Shown: one piece after another, positions 1 to 9,671 of the stretch | Layout: each line of letters starts with the position of its first letter | Position numbering within the stretch: the stretch's first letter is position 1 | Assembly: GCA_029862925.1 (NCBI GenBank) | Contig: JAOTWJ010000008.1 | Location: 1 to 47,975, forward strand | Length of the DNA: 47,975 nucleotides | Direction of reading: 5' to 3' | Source: Gemmatimonadota bacterium | GTDB lineage: Bacteria; Gemmatimonadota; Gemmatimonadetes; Gemmatimonadales; GWC2-71-9 | Notes under the pieces: generated by a model | Database searches by the model: none | What the model saw: the letters and a program-made list of their open reading frames with translations, nothing else | Told to the model about the DNA's origin: nothing | Position numbers and translations under genes: made by a program

Positions 1-80
1 GAGGGGGTCGTCAGCTGCGCGTCGAGCGGTGACGACAGCGCGACGACGGCAAGGGAAACCGCGGCGAACCGACACAACAT
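1..80 (-). CDS. N-terminus of a secreted protein, truncated by window edge
   Basis: Reverse-strand ATG at 80 gives MLCRFAAVSLAVVALSSPLDAQLTTP, a typical signal peptide with AQ cleavage region; runs off the left edge. Confidence 0.55.
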   Translation of the reverse strand, partial: MLCRFAAVSLAVVALSSPLDAQLTTP

Positions 81-196
81 GCTGGGGAACCTCCACGCTC
101 GGGTTGATCACCGGCTGGGCGATGCTGGAAAGATGTGTCCGCTGCCCGGCATCCGCACGGTGATCGGCCGGAGGGCGTGGCGGCTCGTCGTTCCCA

Positions 197-820
197 TCAC
201 GCCGTCACGAATACGGCCCGACCGGAGAACCGTGGGGTGAGTGCCTCGTCCAGGAGGAACCGCGCCAGCGCGGCGCGGCTCACGTGTGACCGCATCCCGA
301 CACGGAGGTCGATGGCCGCACGCAGTGGGTCCCTCGCCCGCGCATTCGTGAGCCGCGGCGGCTTGACCAGCGTCCATCCCAGGCCTGAGGCGCGAACTAC
401 CCGTTCCTGCTCGTCGCGGTCCCGGGCGGCGTCCGGTGCGCGGCGCCGGAACAGGCGCGCCATCAGCTCGAACGGCGTGGTGCGGTTCGCGCGATAGTCG
501 CCCACCATGGCGCCCGTCACACAAACCAATCGCGGCACGTGCTCCAGGCGCATCGCCTGGAGCAGGCGGATAGTGGCCTCCGCGCAGAACAGATCGGTGA
601 AGGGCGGGCGCGGGCCGAACACACAGCAAACCGCCGTGGTGCCGGCGACGGTGCGCCGGAGGTCGTCCACACTCGTGAGGGAACCGATCACCACGCGATC
701 GGCCGGGACCGCCACGGCGCCAGGTCGCGCCAACGCCGTGATGCCCACGTCGCGGCGCTGGGCTTCAGCGATCAGCGCCATGCCGGTGCGGCCGGTCGCG
801 CCGAGGACGGCAACGAGCAT
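197..820 (-). CDS. NAD(P)-binding NmrA/SDR-like protein
   Basis: N-terminal MLVAVLGATGRTGMALIAEA Rossmann motif; start could also be GTG 859. Confidence 0.75.
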   Translation of the reverse strand: MLVAVLGATGRTGMALIAEAQRRDVGITALARPGAVAVPADRVVIGSLTSVDDLRRTVAGTTAVCCVFGPRPPFTDLFCAEATIRLLQAMRLEHVPRLVCVTGAMVGDYRANRTTPFELMARLFRRRAPDAARDRDEQERVVRASGLGWTLVKPPRLTNARARDPLRAAIDLRVGMRSHVSRAALARFLLDEALTPRFSGRAVFVTA

Positions 821-863
821 CGGGGTGGGGTCGGGGCGCCACTCGGCAGGTGTGGTCACGCGC

Positions 864-1427
864 TCACACCCTTCCGCGGCTCTGTCCGGTACCCAGTGCA
901 CCGGCGATGAGATGGGCGGTCCGCAGCGGCTCCGGGACGTGGCCGTGCCGCGCGAGCCGACGGATCACGCGCTCGGCGTCCGGCGCCGACAGTCCGACCC
1001 GCTGTACGAAGACACCGGCCAGTGGTTCCGGCGGCCCCACCCGTGCGATCATCGCCCATTTCCGCCGGCCGCCGGGAACGCGCGCGAGCAGCGCGCGCCG
1101 AACCCGGTCGAGTCGTGGGGCCCGGCGCACGACGACGAGCAGCGGGAGTCGCAGCGTGGCGTGCAGAAGCTCGAGATCCACCACGTTGAATCCCGCGAGC
1201 GCGATGCCTTGCAGAAGCACGAGTTGCAACTGGCGTGCGAACTTGGACGTCACGACGAGGCGCGCGAGCTCCCGTGTGGCATTGGCGCCGTCCCGCCGGA
1301 CCCGGCCCACGAGCACGCCTTCCAGCCGGACGTCGGCAAACACCGCCCCCACGATCGGCACGTCCCCGCGGTGCGCGCGCGGAAACGGCGCGTCGTCGAA
1401 CCCCACGACGTGGGAGTGCGAGCTCAC
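864..1427 (-). CDS. DUF99 (UPF0215) family protein
   Basis: SHSHVVGFDDAPF...GDVPIVGAVFADVRLEGVLVGRVRRDG...SKFARQLQLVLLQGIALAGFNVVDL matches the DUF99 pattern; GTG start overlaps the upstream stop (GTGA). Confidence 0.75.
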   Translation of the reverse strand: MSSHSHVVGFDDAPFPRAHRGDVPIVGAVFADVRLEGVLVGRVRRDGANATRELARLVVTSKFARQLQLVLLQGIALAGFNVVDLELLHATLRLPLLVVVRRAPRLDRVRRALLARVPGGRRKWAMIARVGPPEPLAGVFVQRVGLSAPDAERVIRRLARHGHVPEPLRTAHLIAGALGTGQSRGRV

Positions 1428-1750
1428 CCGTGTGATGCGCGCGGGCGCCGGAGCAGGTACACCACCAGCACGGCGTTCCCGAACACGAACAGAGGGCCAA
1501 TCCAGGCCGCGATGCGTCCCGCCGAGGCCCCGTGCCGACGCAGATCCACGACGAGCCAGGCGATGGCGAAGATCGTGAAGACCAGCAAATCGGTCACGAT
1601 AAGCAGGAGCATCCAGTCGACGTGCAGGGTCTCCCACAGGTGGGTCAGGGCGGGCATCCATCCGTCCGACTCTCGAACCCACCGCACGGTGGCATAGGCG
1701 ATCCACGCGACGAAGCCCGTTGCCCAGAGATAGCCGAGTAGCTTCTTCAT
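1424..1750 (-). CDS. Small integral membrane protein (DUF2834-like)
   Basis: 108 aa with three hydrophobic segments; 4-bp overlap with the DUF99 gene. Confidence 0.6.
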   Translation of the reverse strand: MKKLLGYLWATGFVAWIAYATVRWVRESDGWMPALTHLWETLHVDWMLLLIVTDLLVFTIFAIAWLVVDLRRHGASAGRIAAWIGPLFVFGNAVLVVYLLRRPRASHG

Positions 1751-1923
1751 GTTTTCCTCACTGCGGGTGCTCCCGGAGAGGTACGTGCGGGCGGCCGTCG
1801 CCGCCAGGCGTCTTCAGGCCCGCTTCATCTCCGCTTCAGGCCCCTCGCTCTTCCTTGGACGCACGCACCTGATGCCGGCTGGCTGGGCGGCCAGCTCGCC
1901 TTCCCGAACCACCGAGGTGTCCC

Positions 1924-2970
1924 ATGGCCGGGATAGTGGGGTACGGGGCATTCATCCCGCGCAATCGCATCAAGTCGGAAGTCATCGCGCACCAGTGGGG
2001 GAAAGACCCGGCGGTGATCCGCCGCGGTCTCCTGCTCGAGGAGAAGTCGGTGCCGGGGCTCGACGAGGATACGATCACGATCTCGGTTGAAGCCGGACGG
2101 GCGGCGATCGAGCGGGCGGGGATCGATCCCCGGTTGGTGGGGGCGCTCTACATCGGCTCGGAATCGCACCCCTACGCAGTCAAGCCCAGCGGGACGGTCG
2201 TCGCGGAAGCGCTCGGCGTCGGCCCGGACGTGCACGTGGCCGATTTCGAGTTCGCGTGCAAGGCGGGCACGGAGGCGATGTTCGTGGCACTGAGCGTGGT
2301 GGAGTCGGGACGCGCGTCCTACGCGATGGGAATCGGTGCCGATACCTCCCAGGGTGCGCCCAACGACGCGCTGGAGTTCTCGGCCTCGGCCGGCGGGGCC
2401 GCGTATCTATTCGGCACGAAGCATCTCCTGGCCGAGGTGCTCGACACCTACAGCTACACGAGCGACACCCCGGACTTCTGGCGGCGGGAGGGCGAGTTCT
2501 ACCCCCGTCACGGTGGGCGGTTCACGGGCGAGCCCGCCTATTTCCGGCACGTGAGCGCGGCCACCCGCGCGATCCTCGAACGCACCGGACTTTCGGCGAA
2601 GGACTTCCGCTACGCGGTGTTCCACATGCCGAACGGCAAGTTCCCGCTGTCGGTGGGCAAGGACCTGGGGTTCACGAAGGCCCAGCTGGAGACCGGCTGG
2701 GTCGTCTCGACCATGGGGAACACGTATTCCGGTTCGTCCCCCACTGGGCTGGCGGCGATCCTCGACGTTGCCGCCCCCGATGATCTGATCCTCATCACGT
2801 CGTTCGGATCCGGTGCTGGCAGCGATTCGTTCGTGCTCAAGGCTACCGAGCTGTTGCCCGAGCGACGGGGCCGCGCCCCGACGGTGCGGTCCATGCTGGA
2901 CGGTCGGCACCGTTACCTGACGTACGGCGAGTATGCGAAGTATCGGGAAAAGATCCTGCTCAACGAGTAA
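1924..2970 (+). CDS. Hydroxymethylglutaryl-CoA synthase, archaeal-type
   Basis: [27 protein letters not shown]; ...[14 protein letters not shown] (active-site Cys); [31 protein letters not shown]. Confidence 0.88.
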   Translation: MAGIVGYGAFIPRNRIKSEVIAHQWGKDPAVIRRGLLLEEKSVPGLDEDTITISVEAGRAAIERAGIDPRLVGALYIGSESHPYAVKPSGTVVAEALGVGPDVHVADFEFACKAGTEAMFVALSVVESGRASYAMGIGADTSQGAPNDALEFSASAGGAAYLFGTKHLLAEVLDTYSYTSDTPDFWRREGEFYPRHGGRFTGEPAYFRHVSAATRAILERTGLSAKDFRYAVFHMPNGKFPLSVGKDLGFTKAQLETGWVVSTMGNTYSGSSPTGLAAILDVAAPDDLILITSFGSGAGSDSFVLKATELLPERRGRAPTVRSMLDGRHRYLTYGEYAKYREKILLNE

Positions 2971-2990
2971 TCCTCACAACGGGAGGCCCC

Positions 2991-4139
2991 ATGCGCGATG
3001 TCGCCATCGTCGCGGCGGGGATGACGCCGTTCGGTGAGCTGTGGCAGTGGAGTCTGCGCGACCTCTTCGGCGCCGCGGCGCTCGAGGCGCTGCGCCACGC
3101 CCGCACCGACCACCTGGACGCGATCTACGTCGGCAACATGTCCGGCGGGCAGTTCGTGGGGCAGGAGCATCTCGGTCCGCTCATGGCCGACCAGCTCGGC
3201 ATGGCCGGCGTGCCGGCGACGCGGGTCGAGTCCGCCTGCGCCTCGGGCGGGGCGGCGCTGCGCGCGGCGTTTCTGGAGGTCGCGAGCGGCATGAGCGACC
3301 TCGTCCTCGCCGCCGGCGTGGAGAAGATGAACGACGGCGCCGACGTGACGAGCGTGCTGGCCAGCGCCGCGGACCAGGAGAGCGAGGTGTATCACGGCGT
3401 CACGTTCCCCGGTCTCTACGCGCTGATTGCGCGGGCCCATATGGAGACCCACGGTACGACGCTCGAAGACCTGGCCGTGGTGTCGGTCAAGAACCACCGG
3501 CACGGTGCCCACAATCCCAAGGCGCAATTCCGCCAGGAGGTGACCGTCGACCAGGTGATGTCGTCGGCGCTCGTGGCGGACCCGCTGCGTCTGCTGCACT
3601 GCTCGCCGGTGAGCGACGGCGCCGCGGCCGTGCTGCTCTGTCCGCTTGGTCGCGCGAAGGAGTTCACGGATCGGCCCGTGAAGATCCGGGCGAGTGGCAT
3701 GGCGACGTCGGCGATGGCGCTCGCCGACCGTCGCGATCCGGCGTTTCTGGACGCCGTCAGCGTCGCGGGAGGACGTGCGTACACGATGGCCGGGCTCGGG
3801 CCGGCGGACATCGACGTCGCCGAGGTCCACGACTGCTTCACGATCGCGGAGCTGTGCGTGCTCGAGGCGCTGTGCTTCACCGAGCGCGGCCGGGCCGGCG
3901 AGGCGACGCGTGCCGGCGAAACCACACTGGGGGGTCGCATTCCCGTGAACACCAGCGGCGGCCTCAAGGCCAAGGGCCATCCGGTCGGTGCCACGGGCAT
4001 CGCGCAGGTGATCGAGATCTTCGAGCAGCTGCGGGGCGAGGCCGGTGAGCGCCAGGTGCCGGATGCCGCCGTCGGCCTGGCGCAGAACATGGGTGGCTCC
4101 GGGGCCAGCGCCGTCGTCCACATCTTCGAAAGGGTGTGA
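2991..4139 (+). CDS. Thiolase family protein (archaeal acetoacetyl-CoA thiolase / SCPx type)
   Basis: [15 protein letters not shown] nucleophile motif, [29 protein letters not shown]. Confidence 0.88.
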   Translation: MRDVAIVAAGMTPFGELWQWSLRDLFGAAALEALRHARTDHLDAIYVGNMSGGQFVGQEHLGPLMADQLGMAGVPATRVESACASGGAALRAAFLEVASGMSDLVLAAGVEKMNDGADVTSVLASAADQESEVYHGVTFPGLYALIARAHMETHGTTLEDLAVVSVKNHRHGAHNPKAQFRQEVTVDQVMSSALVADPLRLLHCSPVSDGAAAVLLCPLGRAKEFTDRPVKIRASGMATSAMALADRRDPAFLDAVSVAGGRAYTMAGLGPADIDVAEVHDCFTIAELCVLEALCFTERGRAGEATRAGETTLGGRIPVNTSGGLKAKGHPVGATGIAQVIEIFEQLRGEAGERQVPDAAVGLAQNMGGSGASAVVHIFERV

Positions 4140-4142
4140 GCC

Positions 4143-4535
4143 ATGCCGAGTCCCAGATACTGGCGTGAGATCCCGGCCCGGTACCGACTGGAAGCTGGCC
4201 GCTGCACGGGATGCGGCAGGGTCGTGTTCCCGTCGCGGCGCATCTGTCCAGGATGCCGGCGGGAGGGTATGGAGCCGGTGACGCTCTCGCGCCGCGGGCG
4301 GGTCGTGACGTCGACCGTGATCCACGTGTCCCCCACCGAGTTTCAGATGGAAGCGCCGTACCCCATGGCACTGGTCGAGACTCCCGAAGGCGCGCGGCTC
4401 ATGGTTCAGGTGGCCGACTGCGAGCCCGATGCGGTGCGCCCGGGCATGGAGGTGGCGCTGGAATTCCGGCGGATCCGCAAGGAAGGCAGGAGCGGCATCC
4501 TCTGCTACGGGCACAAAGCCGTGCCCGTGGGCTAG
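4143..4535 (+). CDS. DUF35 (OB-fold, zinc ribbon) acyl-CoA-associated protein
   Basis: RCTGCGRVVFPSRRICPGCRREG zinc ribbon followed by OB-fold region; immediately follows thiolase. Confidence 0.85.
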   Translation: MPSPRYWREIPARYRLEAGRCTGCGRVVFPSRRICPGCRREGMEPVTLSRRGRVVTSTVIHVSPTEFQMEAPYPMALVETPEGARLMVQVADCEPDAVRPGMEVALEFRRIRKEGRSGILCYGHKAVPVG

Positions 4536-4553
4536 CGGGAGCGAGGGGGACCC

Positions 4554-4730
4554 ATGCACAAGGTGCACGTCTGGGCCGAGCTGAGCGACGAGATGTTCCA
4601 CGCATACGAGGGCGAGGCGCGGCGCCAGGGTGTCGAGCTCGCATCGCTCGTCCAGCAGACCGTGAACTGTCTGATCCGCGAGCTCGAAGAGGAAGAGCGG
4701 GCGGGGATGGGAGACGTCGGCACCTCCTGA
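4554..4730 (+). CDS. Small 58-aa protein, possibly ribbon-helix-helix-like
   Basis: ATG at 4554 after GAGGGGG; MHKVHVWAELSDEMFHAYEGEARRQGVELASLVQQTVNCLIRELEEEERAGMGDVGTS; same strand, 18 bp after DUF35; absent from supplied ORF track because of length. Confidence 0.5.
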   Translation: MHKVHVWAELSDEMFHAYEGEARRQGVELASLVQQTVNCLIRELEEEERAGMGDVGTS

Positions 4731-4749
4731 CGACCGGACGGCCCCGTAG

Positions 4750-6399
4750 TCACCGGCTGATCGGCTGTCCCTCCTGAGACCGATGGGCCGTCCACCAGGC
4801 CACGGCGCGTTCCTGCGTCCAGGGATGCTCGACCGGTACCGCATCCAGTCGAGCGGCGAGGCGTGCGGCCGTCTGTGGCCGGTCGCTCGGGTCCTTGGCC
4901 AGGCAGTCCAGCACGATCTGGTCGAGCTCCGGCGGGACAGCGAGTTCCGTATATGTGCTGGGACGAGGCGGCTGCTCGCGCGCGTGGGCGACGATCAGCG
5001 CCGGGGCCGTGGGCGCCTCGAACACCGGCCGTCCGGTGAGCAACCAGAACCCGACGCAACCCAGCGCGTAGAGGTCGGCCCGCCCGTCAACGTCATCGAC
5101 ACCCAGCGCGAGCTCGGGAGCCAGGTACGCCGGTGTCCCGGCGACGACCTCGGCGCGCGTCAGTCGACCCTCGGCGCCATCGGGCCGTGCCAGGTGTCGC
5201 ACGAGCCCAAAATCGAGCACCTTCACGACATCGTGCTCGAGCGCGCGCCGACAGAGGTAGATGTTCGCCGGCTTGATGTCGCGGTGGATCACACCCCGTG
5301 CGTGCGCTTCTTCCAGTGACTCGCATGCCTGGCGCAACACGTGCACGACCCGCTCCGGCGGCATCGGGCCGAACCGACGGACGAGCTCCTCGAGGTCGAT
5401 GCCGTCGAGCAGTTCCATGACGTAGTACAGGGTGCCGTCGGCCGTAGTGCCGAAATCATACAGCTCGATGGTGTGCGGGGACTGCAGGCTCGCGATCGCC
5501 TGGGCTTCGCGCTCGAACCGTGCCGCCGCGAGGTCCGCCGCCGCCGGATCCGCTCCAAGCGCGTCGCGGCGCACCAGCTTGATCGCAGCGGGCCGCGCGA
5601 GGGTGTGGTGCGACGCGCGCCAGACCTCGCCCATCCCACCGCGTCCCAGCAGTCCGTCCAACCGGTAGCTCCCCAGCTCGTGCGCGCGCCGGACCTCCAC
5701 GCCCAGGCGGTGCACGATGCGCGCCGCCAGATACGACAGCACCAGTGAGACGAGGTACGGCAGTACGAGCACGATGGTGAACGTCCCGGGGTCGAGCGAT
5801 GGCGCCGCCCCGGCGCGCACGAGCGTGAGATAGGTGAGAGGGACGGCCGCGGCGGATGCCGTGAGGGCGACGAACGCTTCGCGCGGCCTGGTGGGGACGA
5901 GCACCGTGAAGAACACCATCCACGGCGCGACGTAGGTCATCCCGATGCGGTCGACCGTGAAGTCGCTCGCCGTCATGCCCTCGAAGGCACCGATGTAGGC
6001 GCTGAGCGCAATCGCGAAGCTCACGACCACCTGGTAGGCCAGCCCCACCCGCACCACGACGCTGGGCCGGAACCGTCCGCTGCGCGCGATGGCGAAGAGG
6101 GCGAGCGAGGCCGCCACGGCCCCGACCGGCGGTCCCCATTGATCCGGTGAACGGAGTTCCGCAACGAGGGTGCCCTGAACCAGCAAGACGGGAAGCCACG
6201 TGCCCAGAACGGCTGCCACCAGCGCGACGCTGACGACTTGCAGTCGGCGGATGGCCTGCCGGAGCAGGTGGCTCGCGACGTGCTCGCCGGTCCGCACGCC
6301 ATCGGGGCGAGTCGCCAGCTTGGCGAACGTCTTGCCCCTGTCGGAATCGCCCCCGGCGATCGCGCCGTCACTCATCTCGGAAAAGATGGGGACCGCCAA
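4750..6399 (-). CDS. Serine/threonine protein kinase with N-terminal multi-TM domain
   Basis: LDGLLGRGGMGEVWRASHHTLARPAAIKLV, GVIHRDIKPANIYL, VLDFGLVRHL, GTPAYLAPE; about five hydrophobic segments before the kinase domain. Confidence 0.9.
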   Translation of the reverse strand: MAVPIFSEMSDGAIAGGDSDRGKTFAKLATRPDGVRTGEHVASHLLRQAIRRLQVVSVALVAAVLGTWLPVLLVQGTLVAELRSPDQWGPPVGAVAASLALFAIARSGRFRPSVVVRVGLAYQVVVSFAIALSAYIGAFEGMTASDFTVDRIGMTYVAPWMVFFTVLVPTRPREAFVALTASAAAVPLTYLTLVRAGAAPSLDPGTFTIVLVLPYLVSLVLSYLAARIVHRLGVEVRRAHELGSYRLDGLLGRGGMGEVWRASHHTLARPAAIKLVRRDALGADPAAADLAAARFEREAQAIASLQSPHTIELYDFGTTADGTLYYVMELLDGIDLEELVRRFGPMPPERVVHVLRQACESLEEAHARGVIHRDIKPANIYLCRRALEHDVVKVLDFGLVRHLARPDGAEGRLTRAEVVAGTPAYLAPELALGVDDVDGRADLYALGCVGFWLLTGRPVFEAPTAPALIVAHAREQPPRPSTYTELAVPPELDQIVLDCLAKDPSDRPQTAARLAARLDAVPVEHPWTQERAVAWWTAHRSQEGQPISR

Positions 6400-6417
6400 C
6401 GGGTCCGGAAAGGCGAC

Positions 6418-6615
6418 TCAGCGCGTGCTGGGCGGGCGCTGCTCGCGCCAGAGCCAGACGGCGAGCCCGGCGGGCACGATGATGGCGACGACGCTCGGCC
6501 ACATCGGGATGGGAATGTCAGCGACGATCACGTCGACCCGCATCAGCAGTCGCAGGACGTGACCGGCGGAGACCAGCAGCAGGAAGAGCCCGGTGACCAG
6601 CACGGCGGGTTTCAT
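6418..6615 (-). CDS. Small membrane protein (65 aa)
   Basis: MKPAVLVTGLFLLLVSAGHVLRLLMRVDVIVADIPIPMWPSVVAIIVPAGLAVWLWREQRPPSTR; ATG overlaps the radical SAM stop codon (ATGA). Confidence 0.6.
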   Translation of the reverse strand: MKPAVLVTGLFLLLVSAGHVLRLLMRVDVIVADIPIPMWPSVVAIIVPAGLAVWLWREQRPPSTR

Positions 6616-7847
6616 GACGAGACCTCCGTGGCCAGAGGCAGTGTCCGCTCCCTCGGCACCGTCCGCACGAACTGGCCGAAGTGGAGACACTCCTCGAGCC
6701 GGCAGGACCACGCCAGGCGACCGTTCCAGACCGTCATGTCCGGGCAGCCGTCGCACATGTTCTGGCGACCGTCCGGCAGGACGTCGATTGGCTGGATGAC
6801 CATGATGGACTGCAAGTGAAGGCGGCGGACGGCGATGCGCGGGTCCCGCAACGCCCGGCCGGCGGCGCGGCGCACCCCCCGATCCAACGGCCACAGCCAC
6901 AGGAGTGACCGGCCGCTGCGCAGCACACGCGGGGCCGCATACGCCAGGTAGCGCCCCGTCGTCAGGTGGTGGGCCGTCTGCGCCAGTTCGATCAATTTCG
7001 GACCAACGTAGCCGTAGATCCGATTTCGTGTTCCCAGTCTGGCCGTCAGGAGCCATTTGAAAGAGTCCGGCTTCTCCGTGCCGTTCAGATACGCGCACGG
7101 CTCGAAGTCGGGAAACCGCTCGCGGATCTTCGCCACGACCTCCGGCGCCGAGATATCGGTGCGCTGCTCGGGAATCGGCTCGCCGTAGGCCAGCGGGCCC
7201 ATGTCCACCCGCTGCCCGCCGGCGTAGTAGTCGAACCCGCCTTCGAGCACCGCGGCTCGGAAGCAGATGAACACCATCACGTGGACGATGTCGATGTGCG
7301 CATGGGCCCACGCGACCAGGTCGGGCACCGCCTCGAGCGTGTCTTCGAACACCGTAGAGTTGAAAGCGCACGCGATCCCGCCCACCCGTGCCACCCGCTC
7401 GGCGTACTCCAGCCGCAGGGCGTTTAGCTCCTGCTCGGTCTTCCCCTTCCACTTGGGGCGGCCCTGCTTGCTGTCGATGTGAAACGTGAGGCCCGCGAGG
7501 CCGACCCGCTTGAGCTCCCGCAGCAACTCGTCCGTGAGGGCCAACCCGTTGGTGTTGAGAATGGGTTTCCACCCACGGCGGGTCACCAGGCGCACGATAT
7601 CGAGGATCTGCGGGTGCGTCAGCGGATCGCCACCGGCAATCGAGATGCCGTCCGCGCGGCGGTCACGCGCGAAGACATCGAGATCGGCTGCCACCTCCGC
7701 CAACGACTTGTGGACGTCCACGTTGGCCCGGTAGCAACCCTCGCACGCGAGGTTGCACTTCATGGTGGGCTCGAGCCACGCGATCGCGTTGTCGGGGAGG
7801 CTCCAGGGAAGCCGGTAGAGGGTGCGGTGATCGAGGGCGGCCTGCAT
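6612..7847 (-). CDS. Radical SAM protein with C-terminal Cys cluster
   Basis: EPTMKCNLACEGCYRANVD (CxxxCxxC), GISIAGGDPLTHP; C-terminal NMCDGCPDMTVWNGRLAWSCRLEECLHFG; ATG 7847 preceded by AGGAGG. Confidence 0.85.
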   Translation of the reverse strand: MQAALDHRTLYRLPWSLPDNAIAWLEPTMKCNLACEGCYRANVDVHKSLAEVAADLDVFARDRRADGISIAGGDPLTHPQILDIVRLVTRRGWKPILNTNGLALTDELLRELKRVGLAGLTFHIDSKQGRPKWKGKTEQELNALRLEYAERVARVGGIACAFNSTVFEDTLEAVPDLVAWAHAHIDIVHVMVFICFRAAVLEGGFDYYAGGQRVDMGPLAYGEPIPEQRTDISAPEVVAKIRERFPDFEPCAYLNGTEKPDSFKWLLTARLGTRNRIYGYVGPKLIELAQTAHHLTTGRYLAYAAPRVLRSGRSLLWLWPLDRGVRRAAGRALRDPRIAVRRLHLQSIMVIQPIDVLPDGRQNMCDGCPDMTVWNGRLAWSCRLEECLHFGQFVRTVPRERTLPLATEVSS

Positions 7848-7990
7848 GCGGGCCTCCTGGGTGCGCGGCGCGCATACCATGCGGAGACGAGTCGGGGATA
7901 GCGCCTTACGAGGACCCAAAGAGGACCGACGGGACGCCACCGGTCAAGCAGATTCGGGAGCGTCGCCGTCGGGGTTACCTGCCGCAGCCG

Positions 7991-9634
7991 TCAGAACCGC
8001 GACGCGCTCAAGTCGACATCGGCGCGGCTCCACGCGGCAGCCCGGCGCTGCGCGACGCGTCGTGCCTCGGCCGTGCGTCCCTGGGCTTTGAGTGCCCGCA
8101 CGAGCCCGAACAGCGACCACCCGTTCTCGGGGAACCGTTCGAGATCCTCCCGGTAGACCCGCTCGGCGTCCGCCGGCTGACCGGCCGCCAGCAGCGCCTT
8201 CCCGAGCGAATGACGCATCGGGTAGTACCACGTCGGCGGCTCGTTGTAGGTGAGCCCGTCCTCGAGCGCGACCGCCGTCTGGAACTCGCGGACGGCAGCG
8301 GCAGGCAGGCTGCCGCGCAGCGCGAGCTCTCCCGCGAGCGCGTGGGCGGCGATGCGCAGGGCGGTCCGGTTGTCGTTTTCCGGGAAGCGCTCCGCGATCC
8401 CGCGCACCGAGTCGAGCGCCGTTTGCGCGTCGTCGCGGCGGCCAAGGGCGGCGAGGGCCACGCCGCGGGCGTAATACGCCATGCCGGTGGCGAACTGCAG
8501 GTCTGCGGGAGGCATCGGCTCGCGGAGCACGTCGTCCCAGTGCCCGAAGGTGACCAGCGTCCAGGGCACGATGGGCGTGACCGCCTCGAGCCACGGGATC
8601 TGGCGGATCACGTCGGGACCGAGGCGTTCGGCGGTCCGTCGCGCCGCGTCGATGGCGGTCTGGCTCGCGCCCGCCATGGACGCCGCGAAGCTCATGAAAT
8701 GGTAGTTGTGCGGGTAGTAGCCCTGCGGATAGAGTCCCTGGCGGCTCACCATCGGCCCCTCGAGGTACGACTCGTCCGCATGGACGGCGTGCTTGTTGGC
8801 GTCGATCGCATCCGCGTAGCGCCCCACGCGGATGTAGATGTGTCCCGGCATGTGTACGAGATGTCCCGCGCCGGGCATGAGCGTCGCCAGCCGCTCGGCA
8901 CACGCCACCGCACGCGAGGGGTCGCGCGCCTCGACGGCGTGAATGTAGAGGTGACACGCACCGGGATGGTCGGCGTTCAATGCGCGCGCGCGTTCGAGCC
9001 GTTCGAGCAGCACGGTGGTGCCCGGGGCGGGCGCGCCGTCGGGCTGCCAGTAGGCCCACGGACGCAAGTTCATCAGCGCGTCTGCATGGAGCACCTGGGC
9101 CTCGACGTCGTCGGGGTAGCGACCGGCCGCCTGCGCCATGGCGGCGGCATAGGCGGAATCGCGGCTGGCGCGGGTCGCGAGGGGATCCGGGCCGTACCGT
9201 TCGGCCAGCGCGGTGATGAGGGCGCGCTCGCTCGGCGTCACCCGCGCCGCCCGCGCCAGAGCGCGCCGGACAGCCTCGTAGGCCCGCACACCGCTCGCCG
9301 AGTCCATCGGCGCGTTGATGTTCGGGCCCGCGGCAAACGCACTGCCCCAGGCGCACATCGCGCACGTCGAGTCGAGCCGCTCACCCTCGGCGAACGCGCG
9401 GATGGCCTCCGCGTGATTGAAGGCCCACGTCAGACGGATGCCTTGGTCGAAGTACCGTTGGGCAAGCGGAACCGCCGTCGTGACGGGGTAGTGGTAGCTC
9501 CCGAGGTTGTCGTAGAGCGGGACCGCCGTGCCCGGGGCGGGCGCGTTCTGCGGTCGATGATCGTGGACCTGCGCCCCAAGGGGGCACGCCGCCACGGCGG
9601 CCAGCAGGGCCGTGAGAAAGGGGGTGCGGATCAT
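7991..9634 (-). CDS. Secreted TPR-repeat-like protein
   Basis: Signal peptide MIRTPFLTALLAAVAACPLGAQ; FDQGIRLTWAFNHAEAIRAFAEGERLDSTCAMCAWGSAFA and repeated helical hairpins. Confidence 0.75.
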   Translation of the reverse strand: MIRTPFLTALLAAVAACPLGAQVHDHRPQNAPAPGTAVPLYDNLGSYHYPVTTAVPLAQRYFDQGIRLTWAFNHAEAIRAFAEGERLDSTCAMCAWGSAFAAGPNINAPMDSASGVRAYEAVRRALARAARVTPSERALITALAERYGPDPLATRASRDSAYAAAMAQAAGRYPDDVEAQVLHADALMNLRPWAYWQPDGAPAPGTTVLLERLERARALNADHPGACHLYIHAVEARDPSRAVACAERLATLMPGAGHLVHMPGHIYIRVGRYADAIDANKHAVHADESYLEGPMVSRQGLYPQGYYPHNYHFMSFAASMAGASQTAIDAARRTAERLGPDVIRQIPWLEAVTPIVPWTLVTFGHWDDVLREPMPPADLQFATGMAYYARGVALAALGRRDDAQTALDSVRGIAERFPENDNRTALRIAAHALAGELALRGSLPAAAVREFQTAVALEDGLTYNEPPTWYYPMRHSLGKALLAAGQPADAERVYREDLERFPENGWSLFGLVRALKAQGRTAEARRVAQRRAAAWSRADVDLSASRF

Positions 9635-9671
9635 GGACTCCTCCCGAAAGTCCGGCCGCCACGTCGCCGTT

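Noticed and set aside
2913-4844. 643-aa reverse-strand ORF opposite thiolase/DUF35
   Set aside because: Shadow ORF; it spans several genes on the other strand and has no recognisable motifs.
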